Positions 7,958-15,087 of a stretch of 64,000 nt of DNA are shown in pieces. The notes under the pieces were generated by a model. It was not told the DNA's origin, ran no database searches, and saw nothing but the letters and a program-made list of their open reading frames with translations. The position numbers and the translations under genes were made by a program. Source of the DNA: Martinezella calliandrae (lineage in GTDB: Bacteria > Pseudomonadota > Alphaproteobacteria > Rhizobiales > Rhizobiaceae); assembly GCF_030272695.1 (NCBI RefSeq), contig NZ_JARFYN010000026.1, forward strand, positions 1 through 64,000, read 5' to 3'. Numbering within the stretch: position 1 is the stretch's first letter; each line of letters opens with the position of its first letter.

Positions 7958-9148
7958 ATGAAAGACAAAGACACATTGCTGCAAAACGCCGGCATCAACA
8001 CGCGTTTGTCCCACATTGGCAACTCGCCCTCAGATTTCCACGGTTTCGTCAATCCGCCGGTCGTGCATGCCTCGACGGTGCTTTTCCCGAATGCGCGCAC
8101 GATGGAGACGCGCGACCAGAAATATACCTACGGCACGCGTGGCACGCCGACGACCGATGCGCTCTGCGAAGCCATCGATGCGCTGGAAGGATCGGCGGGA
8201 ACCATCATTGTGCCATCGGGGCTTGCGGCACTCACCGTGCCGTTCCTGGCCTTTCTGTCTGCTGGCGATCATGCCCTGATCGTCGATTCGGTCTACGGGC
8301 CGACGCGCATTTTCTGCGATACCATGCTGCAGCGTCTCGGCGTCGAGATCGAGTATTACGACCCGCTTGTCGGCGCTGGCATCGAACAACTTATCAAGCC
8401 GACCACCAAGCTGGTGCATACGGAAGCGCCGGGCTCCAACACCTTTGAAATGCAGGATATCTCCGCGATTTCGACGGCCGCTCACCGGCATGGCTGCGTG
8501 GTCACCATGGACAACACCTGGGCGACGCCGATTTATTTCAGGCCGTTGGATCATGGCGTCGACATCTCCATTCATGCCGCGACAAAATATCCGGCCGGTC
8601 ACTCCGATATATTGATGGGAACGGTATCCGCCAATGCGGCCCATTGGGACCAGTTGAGGGAAGCCAATATTCAGCTCGGCATCTGCGGCGCGCCTGATGA
8701 TGCCTATCAGGTGCTGCGGGGCTTGCGCACTATGGGAGTGCGTCTGGAGCGACACCAGGAAAGCGCGCTTGCCATCGCGCAATGGCTTGAGGGGCGCAAG
8801 GACGTCGCACGCGTTTTGCACCCGGCGCTGCCGAGCTTTCCGAGCCACGAGCTTTGGAAGCGCGACTTCAAAGGCTCGAGCGGCATCTTCTCCTTTGTGC
8901 TGGCTGCCGGCAGCCCGGACAAATACAAGGCCAAGGCGCACGCCTTCCTCGATGCGCTCCGGATTTTCGGCCTCGGCTATTCCTGGGGCGGTTTCGAGAG
9001 CCTCGCGGTGCATGTCTATCTTGGCGACCGGCGCATCACTAAGGCTCCGACGGAAGGGCCGGTCCTGCGCTTGCAGATCGGACTTGAGGATGTCGCCGAT
9101 ATCAAGGCCGATATCGAAAAGGGCCTCGCTGCGGCAAAAGAAGCCTGA
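7958..9148 (+). CDS. metC: Cystathionine beta-lyase (MetC), PLP-dependent
   Basis: This 396-residue cytosolic enzyme belongs to the Cys/Met metabolism PLP family. Family members of this type cleave L-cystathionine to homocysteine, pyruvate and ammonia in methionine synthesis. Seen in the sequence: YTYGTRGTPTTDALCEAID near the N-terminus, PSGLAALTVPFL, the substrate/PLP segment DNTWATPIYFRPLDHG, and the PLP lysine in IHAATKYPAGHSD (Lys210). The C-terminal domain has the RIFGLGYSWGGFESL signature. It reads divergently from aapJ and its stop codon abuts the convergent monooxygenase stop. A gamma-lyase or O-acetylhomoserine enzyme of the same fold is the main alternative. Confidence 0.93.
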   Translation: MKDKDTLLQNAGINTRLSHIGNSPSDFHGFVNPPVVHASTVLFPNARTMETRDQKYTYGTRGTPTTDALCEAIDALEGSAGTIIVPSGLAALTVPFLAFLSAGDHALIVDSVYGPTRIFCDTMLQRLGVEIEYYDPLVGAGIEQLIKPTTKLVHTEAPGSNTFEMQDISAISTAAHRHGCVVTMDNTWATPIYFRPLDHGVDISIHAATKYPAGHSDILMGTVSANAAHWDQLREANIQLGICGAPDDAYQVLRGLRTMGVRLERHQESALAIAQWLEGRKDVARVLHPALPSFPSHELWKRDFKGSSGIFSFVLAAGSPDKYKAKAHAFLDALRIFGLGYSWGGFESLAVHVYLGDRRITKAPTEGPVLRLQIGLEDVADIKADIEKGLAAAKEA

Positions 9149-10312
9149 TCAGCCAGTGGCGTGGTAGCCGTAAACCCAATCCAGGTCCGCCGCGAGACTT
9201 TGCGGCGGACGCAGGGCGAGGACTAGATCGCGCGCTAGCCGCACTGGTCCGCGGGCATGATAGGCAAATTGGTTGAAAGCGGCGCGCTGGCGCAAGCGCG
9301 CAATGCGCGGTGCCCGGTGCTTTTCGAAGAGGTCGAGTGCCTCGGCCAGGGGGAGTGACGCGACCTTACCGGCGAGTTCGAAGGCATCCTCGATCGCCAT
9401 GGCAGCGCCTTGTGCCGCAAAGGGCATCATCGCATGGGCCGCATCGCCGATTAATATGACGTCCTTGCCATTGTGCCAATGGCCGGCGCTTACCTGATAG
9501 AGCGGCCAGAAAGTGGCTTTCTCCTGCTGTTCCAGCAGTCCCGTGATAGCGCCGTTCCAGCCGGAGAAGTGTCGCAGAAGATGCTCGCGTTGGACCTTGG
9601 TGGCGGCGCCGCTCCAATCGTTGCCCGTATTGCTTCCGGAAATGATCGCCACGATATTGAAGGCGGCATTTTCCTTGATCGGATAGCTGATGAGATGTGC
9701 CGAGGGACCGAGAAAAGCCGTGACGCTTGTTCGGTCGAGGGTTCTCGGCGCCAGAGCCTCGGGAATGGTGAAGCGCCAGGCGATATTGCCGGAAAAATGC
9801 GGCGAGGGGCCGCCCGGTACCAGCGAGCGTACCTTCGACCAGACGCCATCGGCTCCGATGATCAGATCAGCATCCTCAGCGATGGTCGCCTCAAGCGCTT
9901 CTCGGTTCGTTGGGTCGATAGACCGGCCGAGGTGCAGCGTGCACAGTGGGTTGGCCATCACGGCATCGAGAAGCGCCTTTTGCAGCGTCGCGCGATGAAG
10001 GGCGCCATAGGGGGAACCCCAACGCTCTCTGGCGAAGCTGCCGCATGGCACCGATGCGATCAACCGCAGAGATGAACCGGAGACCAGGCGCACCTCTTTT
10101 GGCTCCAGCCATAGCGGCCTGAGAGCATCGAGCACGCTGAGCGTGTCGAGAATGCGGGATGCATTGGGTGAAATTTGCAGGCCGGCGCCGACCTCGGTCA
10201 GCGCTTCAGCCTGTTCGAAAATTATGGCGCGAACGCCGTGTCTCGCCAGCGCCAGCGCCGCCGTAAGGCCAGCTATGCCGGCGCCAATGATTGCGGCGGT
10301 CTTGATCGGCAT
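9149..10312 (-). CDS. FAD-dependent monooxygenase (salicylate hydroxylase/UbiH-like)
   Basis: This 387-residue flavoprotein of the class A aromatic hydroxylase fold starts with the dinucleotide-binding motif AAIIGAGIAGLTAALALARHG. It continues with the GD-type motif LIIGADGVWSKVR and the second FAD motif ILIGDAAHAMMPFAAQGAAMAIEDA. Such enzymes use NAD(P)H and O2 to hydroxylate an aromatic ring. The substrate cannot be read from the sequence; salicylate or 6-hydroxynicotinate-like substrates are typical of this branch. It lies 29 bases downstream of the CHCC zinc protein on the same strand and may be co-transcribed with it. Its stop codon TGA is directly adjacent to the metC TGA, sharing the palindrome TGATCA. 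Confidence 0.9.
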   Translation of the reverse strand: MPIKTAAIIGAGIAGLTAALALARHGVRAIIFEQAEALTEVGAGLQISPNASRILDTLSVLDALRPLWLEPKEVRLVSGSSLRLIASVPCGSFARERWGSPYGALHRATLQKALLDAVMANPLCTLHLGRSIDPTNREALEATIAEDADLIIGADGVWSKVRSLVPGGPSPHFSGNIAWRFTIPEALAPRTLDRTSVTAFLGPSAHLISYPIKENAAFNIVAIISGSNTGNDWSGAATKVQREHLLRHFSGWNGAITGLLEQQEKATFWPLYQVSAGHWHNGKDVILIGDAAHAMMPFAAQGAAMAIEDAFELAGKVASLPLAEALDLFEKHRAPRIARLRQRAAFNQFAYHARGPVRLARDLVLALRPPQSLAADLDWVYGYHATG

Positions 10313-10341
10313 TCAGTTATGTCCGATCCGGTTTCGGGGTA

Positions 10342-10587
10342 TCAGGCAGCCTTGAAGTGGAAGACGCAGCCGGCCGGATTGGTTTCGTCCGCCTTCAGCG
10401 ACGGATTGTAACGATAAAGCGTCGAGCAGTAGGAGCAGACCTTCTCGCTTTCATCGCCCATGTCGATGAAGATATGCGGATGGTCGTAGGGAACGGAGGC
10501 ACCGGTGCACATGAATTCCTTGACGCCGATCTCGATCGCGCGATGTCCGCCGTCGTTCTGGAAATGGGGAATATTGTGGCCGGCCAT
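10342..10587 (-). CDS. CHCC-type zinc-finger domain protein (NDUFS6-like)
   Basis: This is an 81-residue protein. The zinc motif is visible as Cys27 (FMCTGAS), His36/His38 (DHPH), and Cys51 and Cys54 (KVCSYCSTLY). This arrangement and spacing belong to the zf-CHCC family, homologous to the zinc-binding subunit NDUFS6 of mitochondrial complex I. The phrase PYDHPHIFIDMG is a family hallmark. Alphaproteobacterial members are considered accessory complex I proteins, and this window also holds an NDUFS4-like gene at 776. No export signal is visible. It is upstream of the FAD monooxygenase on the same strand. Confidence 0.9.
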   Translation of the reverse strand: MAGHNIPHFQNDGGHRAIEIGVKEFMCTGASVPYDHPHIFIDMGDESEKVCSYCSTLYRYNPSLKADETNPAGCVFHFKAA

Positions 10588-10787
10588 GATGATCTCCGAA
10601 TGCGTCTTGCCTTAGATGGCATGAATGTTGCGCCAGACTTGATAGCCCTCTTTATAATCCTTCTTGTCGAATGTGTAGTGCGAAAGTCCGGCTCGGCGCA
10701 CAGATTTTCGCGAAGGCGGGGTTCACCTGATATTGCCGATAAAATAAGGTCCTGAGCAAAAGAGACGATGTTCACGAAGATCTTGCC

Positions 10788-11573
10788 ATGAATTTGAATA
10801 GCCCCGCCTTTTCCTATTTCATCCATGACGGGCTGAAACTGGCCTATTTCGACGAGGGCGATCCGAATGGCGCGCCGGTGCTGCTCGTTCACGGTTTTGC
10901 CTCGACTGCGGTTGCCAATTGGGTCAATCCGGGGTGGCTCAAATCGTTGGGCGAGGCGGGTTATCGCGTCATCGCCATCGATAACAGGGGCCATGGTTTC
11001 AGCGACAAGGCCTATGACGCCGAAGCCTATCGTCCCTGGGTCATGGCCGAGGATGCGGTCGCTCTGCTCGATCATCTCGGCATTCCACAAGCCCATGTCA
11101 TGGGATATTCCATGGGCGCGCGCATCTCGGCTTTCCTGGCGCTCGCCCATCCCGATCGCGTCCGTTCCCTGGTATTCGGCGGGCTCGGCATCGGCATGGT
11201 CGATGGAGTGGGTGACTGGGATCCGATTGCCGATGCATTGCTGGCGCCATCGGTCGACGACGTCACGCATATGCGCGGCCGGATGTTCCGCGCCTTCGCC
11301 GATCAGAACAAGAGCGATCGCATAGCGCTCGCTGCTTGCATCAGAGGCTCGCGCGATCTGGTCGCCAAGGAAGATGTGGCAAAGATCGCGGCACCGACCT
11401 TGATCGGCGTCGGCACAAAGGATGACATCGCCGGTTCGCCGCAGGAACTCGCGGCGCTGATGCCGCATGCCGAAGCGCTGGATATACCGAACCGCGACCA
11501 CATGCTCGCCGTCGGCGACAAGGTATTCAAGCAAGCCGTCCTGGATTTCTACGCGCACCTTGCCAATCGATAG
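10788..11573 (+). CDS. Alpha/beta hydrolase
   Basis: This 261-residue cytosolic hydrolase has the oxyanion-hole HG motif (LVHGFAST, about residues 33-40) and the nucleophile elbow GYSMGA with Ser108. There are candidate acid residues in GTKDD (around 211-213) and catalytic His238 in IPNRDHMLA. The length and cap region fit the esterase/haloalkane-dehalogenase-like family. The substrate is unknown. It reads divergently from the zinc protein with about 200 bases between. Its stop lies 5 bases from the stop of the convergent crotonase-fold gene, so no room exists for a long terminator. Confidence 0.92.
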   Translation: MNLNSPAFSYFIHDGLKLAYFDEGDPNGAPVLLVHGFASTAVANWVNPGWLKSLGEAGYRVIAIDNRGHGFSDKAYDAEAYRPWVMAEDAVALLDHLGIPQAHVMGYSMGARISAFLALAHPDRVRSLVFGGLGIGMVDGVGDWDPIADALLAPSVDDVTHMRGRMFRAFADQNKSDRIALAACIRGSRDLVAKEDVAKIAAPTLIGVGTKDDIAGSPQELAALMPHAEALDIPNRDHMLAVGDKVFKQAVLDFYAHLANR

Positions 11574-11578
11574 CTGGG

Positions 11579-12379
11579 TCACTTCCCGGTGAAATGCGGT
11601 TTGCGCCGCGCGGTGAAAGCTGCACGGCCTTCGACATAATCGGCGCTGTCGAAGGTCTCGGCGCCGATCACCTCCGCCTCGCGCAGCAGGTCGCTATCCT
11701 GTTCGATCACGGCGCGAACCGCCAGTTTTGAGGCATGCAGCGCAATCGGCGCATTAGCGGCAATTGCATGGGCAAGTGCCGAGACTTCGCCATCGAATGC
11801 ATCGGGCGCGATCTCTTCCAGCAGGAAGCCGGCCGCGACCATCTTGTCGGCCGACATCGGTGCGCCGGTAAAAAGCGTGACCTTGGCCATTTGCGGCCCA
11901 AGCGCGTTGACGATGTCCTGCACCGCGTCGGCAGGGTAGGCTATGCCGAGGCGCACGGCGGGAATAGAAAAGCGCGCCCCTTGCGCGGCGACGCGCAGAT
12001 CGCAGGCAGCGGCAATACCGAAACCGCCGCCGTAACAGATGCCGCGGATCGCCGCGATCGTCGGCACCCGGCAATGTCGGATCGCGGTGAAGGCGGTGCT
12101 GTTCAGCGCCTCGTAAACGACCGCGGTCTCGGCATTGTTGCGCAGGCTGTCGAATTCGCTGATGTCGGCGCCGGTCGAAAAATCCTGATCCGCACCGCCG
12201 ATGACGATGACATGTGCATGTGCCTCGTCGGTCAAAACGCGAATGGCCTGCGGTATGGCGCGCCACATTGCCGCGTTGATGGCATTCTTGCGGCCAGGAT
12301 TGTCGATGGTGAGTGTACCGATGGCGTCGCTACAGGTAGCGCGCAGGAAACCGTTAGCAAAATCACGCTCGAAACTCAT
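11579..12379 (-). CDS. Crotonase-fold protein annotated as enoyl-CoA hydratase; catalytic glutamates absent
   Basis: This protein of about 266 residues has the crotonase fold: GTLTIDNPGRKNAIN near the N-terminus, the CoA oxyanion segment DFSTGADISEF, and RGICYGGGFGIAAACDLR. In classical enoyl-CoA hydratase the two catalytic glutamates sit in GGGxE and in the QPE segment. Here the first position is Gly (GGGFG) and the second is Ala (SIPAVRLG). So it is unlikely to be a simple hydratase and may be another CoA-processing member such as an isomerase, lyase or dehalogenase. The start is uncertain: an ATG at 12394 is also in frame, but the one at 12379 has an upstream TCAGG. It is divergent from cysE. 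Confidence 0.85.
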   Translation of the reverse strand: MSFERDFANGFLRATCSDAIGTLTIDNPGRKNAINAAMWRAIPQAIRVLTDEAHAHVIVIGGADQDFSTGADISEFDSLRNNAETAVVYEALNSTAFTAIRHCRVPTIAAIRGICYGGGFGIAAACDLRVAAQGARFSIPAVRLGIAYPADAVQDIVNALGPQMAKVTLFTGAPMSADKMVAAGFLLEEIAPDAFDGEVSALAHAIAANAPIALHASKLAVRAVIEQDSDLLREAEVIGAETFDSADYVEGRAAFTARRKPHFTGK

Positions 12380-12400
12380 GCGCGCCTGACCCATTTATGT

Positions 12401-12436
12401 TGTCGGACTTTTACTCTATATAATGTTTTACCGACA
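12401..12436. promoter_or_regulatory. cysE upstream region with a TGTCGG/CCGACA dyad and a TATAAT element
   Basis: TGTCGG (12401-12406) and CCGACA (12431-12436) form an inverted repeat that brackets a consensus-like -10 hexamer TATAAT (12419-12424) on the cysE strand. No well-spaced -35 is obvious. The dyad position suggests an operator, which is inferred. Confidence 0.35.
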
Positions 12437-12455
12437 GGAAATTAGGAGACCGCCA

Positions 12456-13319
12456 ATGGTCGCAGCATCGGACATTCGCCAGGTCGAAGGCTTAGGCTCG
12501 GTAAAGGTCGTCGATCCCATCTGGGACAGCGTGCGCGAAGAAGCTCGCGCAGCCGCCGACAGGGATCCGCTTCTGGCTGCCTTCCTCTATTCCACGATCA
12601 TCAACCACCGGTCGCTGGAAGAATGCGTCATCTATCGTATTTGCGAGCGTCTCGACCATCCGGACATGCAGGGCATCCTTCTGCGCCAGACCTTCGAGGA
12701 AATGCTGTTGGATTGGCCGCAATGGGGTGCGATCCTGCGCGTCGACATCCAGGCTGTCTATGACCGCGACCCGGCCTGCCTGCGCTTCATGGAGCCGGTT
12801 CTCTATTTCAAGGGCTTCCATGCGCTGCAGACCCATCGTCTCGCGCATTGGCTCCTCAATCGCGGCCGTCGTGATTTCGCCCTCTATCTGCAGAGCCGTT
12901 CCTCCAGTGTTTTCCAGACCGATATCAACCCGGCTGCGCGCATCGGCAAGGGGATCTTCCTCGATCATGCAACCGGCCTGGTGGTCGGGGAAACGGCCGT
13001 CATCGGCGACAACGTCTCGATCCTGCACGGCGTCACTCTCGGGGGTACCGGCAAGGAAGGCAGCGACCGCCATCCGAAGATCGCCCATGGTGTGCTGATC
13101 GGTGCCGGGGCAAAGATTCTCGGCAATATCCAGATCGGCCATTGCTCGCGCATCGCTGCCGGGTCGGTGGTGTTGAAGGAAGTTCCGCCGAAGACGACGG
13201 TGGCCGGCGTGCCGGCCAAGGTGGTCGGTGAAGCCGGCTGTTCGGAGCCGTCCCGTTCCATGGATCAGATCCTTGCTGAACAGGTGGTCGTCGACCAGAT
13301 CATGGGCGCCGGAATCTAA
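12456..13319 (+). CDS. cysE: Serine O-acetyltransferase
   Basis: This 287-residue cytosolic enzyme transfers acetyl from acetyl-CoA to L-serine, the first step of cysteine synthesis. The N-terminal helical domain (DPIWDSVREEARAAADRDPL) is followed by the left-handed beta-helix of hexapeptide repeats. The repeats include SVFQTDINPAARIGKG, the active-site LDHATGLVVGETAVIGD and LHGVTLGGTGKE. The ATG at 12456 has AGGAG 7 bases before it; an earlier in-frame ATG at 12423 lies on the TATAAT element and is rejected. With metC in the same region this gives two enzymes of sulfur amino acid metabolism. CysE is typically feedback-inhibited by cysteine. Confidence 0.96.
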   Translation: MVAASDIRQVEGLGSVKVVDPIWDSVREEARAAADRDPLLAAFLYSTIINHRSLEECVIYRICERLDHPDMQGILLRQTFEEMLLDWPQWGAILRVDIQAVYDRDPACLRFMEPVLYFKGFHALQTHRLAHWLLNRGRRDFALYLQSRSSSVFQTDINPAARIGKGIFLDHATGLVVGETAVIGDNVSILHGVTLGGTGKEGSDRHPKIAHGVLIGAGAKILGNIQIGHCSRIAAGSVVLKEVPPKTTVAGVPAKVVGEAGCSEPSRSMDQILAEQVVVDQIMGAGI

Positions 13320-13320
13320 G

Positions 13321-13338
13321 GAAAATCACCTGATTTTC
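13321..13338 (+). terminator. Possible weak terminator after cysE
   Basis: GAAAATCA-CC-TGATTTTC is a perfect inverted repeat directly behind the cysE stop codon, followed by AGGGTTTT. The stem is AT-rich, so it is only a candidate. Confidence 0.35.
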
Positions 13339-13445
13339 AGGGTTTTGCGCTGACGGTAAGGGCTGAAGGCGCGCTTCCGGCCTTTACACCGCCGCTTTTC
13401 CTATGCAAGAAGCGGCCAAGCTGAGAATCCTCACGGAGATGAATT

Positions 13446-13649
13446 GTGAAGCCTGACGAAATCAAGAAGCTCGACACCTACTTCAAACGCACGTTCAACC
13501 CGCAAATGGTAGTCAAAGCCCGCCCGCGCAAGAACGATTCCGCGGAAGTCTACCTTGGCGAGGAGTTTCTGGGCGTTGTCTACATCGACGACGAAGACGG
13601 CGACCGTTCCTATAACTTTTCCATGGCGATTCTGGACGTCGATCTGTGA
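13446..13649 (+). CDS. DUF3126 family protein
   Basis: This 67-residue acidic protein reads VKPDEIKKLDTYFKRTFNPQ at the start, then VVKARPRKNDSAEVYLGEEFLGVVYIDDEDGDRSYN in pieces, and ends AILDVDL. This matches the short alphaproteobacterial DUF3126 family, often found beside cysE; its function is unknown. The GTG at 13446 has GGAG 7 bases upstream. There is no signal peptide or membrane segment. A strong terminator follows at 13722. Confidence 0.88.
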   Translation: MKPDEIKKLDTYFKRTFNPQMVVKARPRKNDSAEVYLGEEFLGVVYIDDEDGDRSYNFSMAILDVDL

Positions 13650-13721
13650 CAGACGGCTCGGCCGTCGGGCCGGCGTTACGACCCCTGGTCGATCCTCGGT
13701 TTCCAATAGAACTGGTATCGT

Positions 13722-13756
13722 AGAGCCGCATTTCACAAAAATGCGGCTCTTTCTTT
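13722..13756 (+). terminator. Rho-independent terminator after the DUF3126 gene
   Basis: AGAGCCGCATTT-(CACAA)-AAATGCGGCTCT is a perfect 12-bp stem followed by TTCTTT. Confidence 0.88.
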
Positions 13757-14067
13757 GAGAAAGTGCTCTGAAGTAAGCCAAATGCTCGTTATTTGCGAAC
13801 GAATTTGGCCGATCTGCTGCTGGGTCGCGGATTTTTTCATCGAAATCGAATATTTCTCGTATACCCTAAAGTTGTAGGGCGTTTGATATATTTTAGCAAA
13901 AACAGAAGGATGCCTTCGGGCCTACCGCGTGGTCATTCCCCTGTCATCGGAAATGCAATCTTAAGAGGATATTGCGACGCACAAGACTACTTGACTATTT
14001 GTGCGCCGCATTTAGATTTTCTTCGGGTAAACCGGCCATCGGCCGACAAGCAAAGGGACGGAGAAAG
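13757..14067 (+). promoter_or_regulatory. Leader/promoter region of the phasin gene
   Basis: This is about 310 bases without a gene. It is AT-rich for this genome (for example around 13850-13910), as expected for a strong promoter of an abundant protein. No defined operator was recognised; short frames here lack coding character. Confidence 0.4.
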
Positions 14068-14436
14068 ATGTTCAATTTCGATGAAGCGAACAAGAAGGGC
14101 AAGGAAGCCATGGACACGGCGCTGAAGAGCTATTCCGATGTCACCAAGGGTTTCCAGGCGATTGCCGCTGAGGCCGCTGAATTTTCCAAGAAGTCGTTCC
14201 AGGACGGCGTTACGCACTTCGAAACGCTGGCCGGCGTCAAGAGCTTCGAAGCCGCCTTTGAACTGCAGAGCAACTACGTAAAGTCGTCCTATGAAAACTT
14301 CGTCGCTGAAGCGACCAAGTTGAGCGAGATGTACGCTGATCTCGCCAAGACTGCTTACAAGCCCTACGAAGCACCGGTTGCCGCTGCCACGAAGGCCGTC
14401 GGCAAGGCCGCAGCTTCCGTCGCGCCTGCCGCATAA
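14068..14436 (+). CDS. Phasin family protein
   Basis: This is a 122-residue amphipathic, helix-rich protein starting MFNFDEANKKGKEAMDTALK. It has the phasin_2 pattern: a run of Ala, Lys, Glu and Phe with FQAIAAEAAEFSKKSFQDG, an ETLAGVKSFEAAFELQS segment and an Ala/Pro/Lys-rich tail ending SVAPAA. Phasins coat polyhydroxyalkanoate granules and limit their size; some paralogues act as general membrane-stress proteins. The ATG at 14068 follows GGACGGAGAAAG closely. There are no cysteines and no signal peptide. A stem-loop terminator follows. No pha synthesis genes are in the window. Confidence 0.9.
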   Translation: MFNFDEANKKGKEAMDTALKSYSDVTKGFQAIAAEAAEFSKKSFQDGVTHFETLAGVKSFEAAFELQSNYVKSSYENFVAEATKLSEMYADLAKTAYKPYEAPVAAATKAVGKAAASVAPAA

Positions 14437-14464
14437 GCGCCTCGCTTCAGGACAGTGATTCCAG

Positions 14465-14505
14465 AGAGACCGGCTGCGTGACACGCGGCCGGTCTCTTGC
14501 GTTTC
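14465..14505 (+). terminator. Probable terminator after the phasin gene
   Basis: AGAGACCGGC (14465-14474) pairs perfectly with GCCGGTCTCT (14488-14497) over a 13-base loop that can itself pair partly. TTGCGTTT follows. Confidence 0.7.
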
Positions 14506-14723
14506 CGATTGCCGATATCGGTTTGATCGCAGCCACGACTTTTTTGATGACAGCCCCCTTTGGCAACGAATTGTGATTGCAGTGTTTGGCAGGGGGCTTA
14601 AAATCGCACCAATATGAACTAAGTTAGGGGTTCGGATATCCGGCCCGACAGAACCAGTACCCAATCCAGTTTGCCAAGTCGGAATGCGATAGCTTCTGCC
14701 GGATGATTTGAGGAATGAATGAA

Positions 14724-15077
14724 ATGATCGCTGAGCCGATCCGGATGCAAAACGACAGCGAAAGGAACGGGGACAACGGAAATCGCGGGACCTCGGTGAT
14801 CACGCGCACCAAGCCCAAAACCAAGAAACCCAACCTCTACCGCGTGCTGCTTCTGAACGACGACTATACGCCCATGGAGTTTGTGATCCATATCCTGGAG
14901 CGTTTCTTCCAAAAGGATCGAGAAAGTGCCACCCGCATTATGCTTCATGTCCACAATCACGGCGTCGGCGAATGCGGGATATATACATATGAAGTAGCTG
15001 AAACGAAGGTGAGCCAGGTGATGGATTTTGCCCGGCAGCACCAGCATCCGCTGCAATGTGTTATGGAAAAGAAGTGA
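14724..15077 (+). CDS. clpS: ATP-dependent Clp protease adaptor ClpS
   Basis: This 117-residue adaptor docks on the N-domain of ClpA and delivers N-degron substrates to ClpAP. A flexible polar N-terminus precedes the conserved core: YRVLLLNDDYTPMEFVIHIL, the N-end-rule pocket residues in NDDYTPM, and MLHVHNHGVGECGIYTYEVAE. The ATG at 14724 is preferred over 14715 because GAGGA lies 9 bases before it and is directly against the earlier one. It is 10 bases upstream of clpA, the normal operon arrangement. Confidence 0.97.
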   Translation: MIAEPIRMQNDSERNGDNGNRGTSVITRTKPKTKKPNLYRVLLLNDDYTPMEFVIHILERFFQKDRESATRIMLHVHNHGVGECGIYTYEVAETKVSQVMDFARQHQHPLQCVMEKK

Positions 15078-15087
15078 GGATCTGAAC

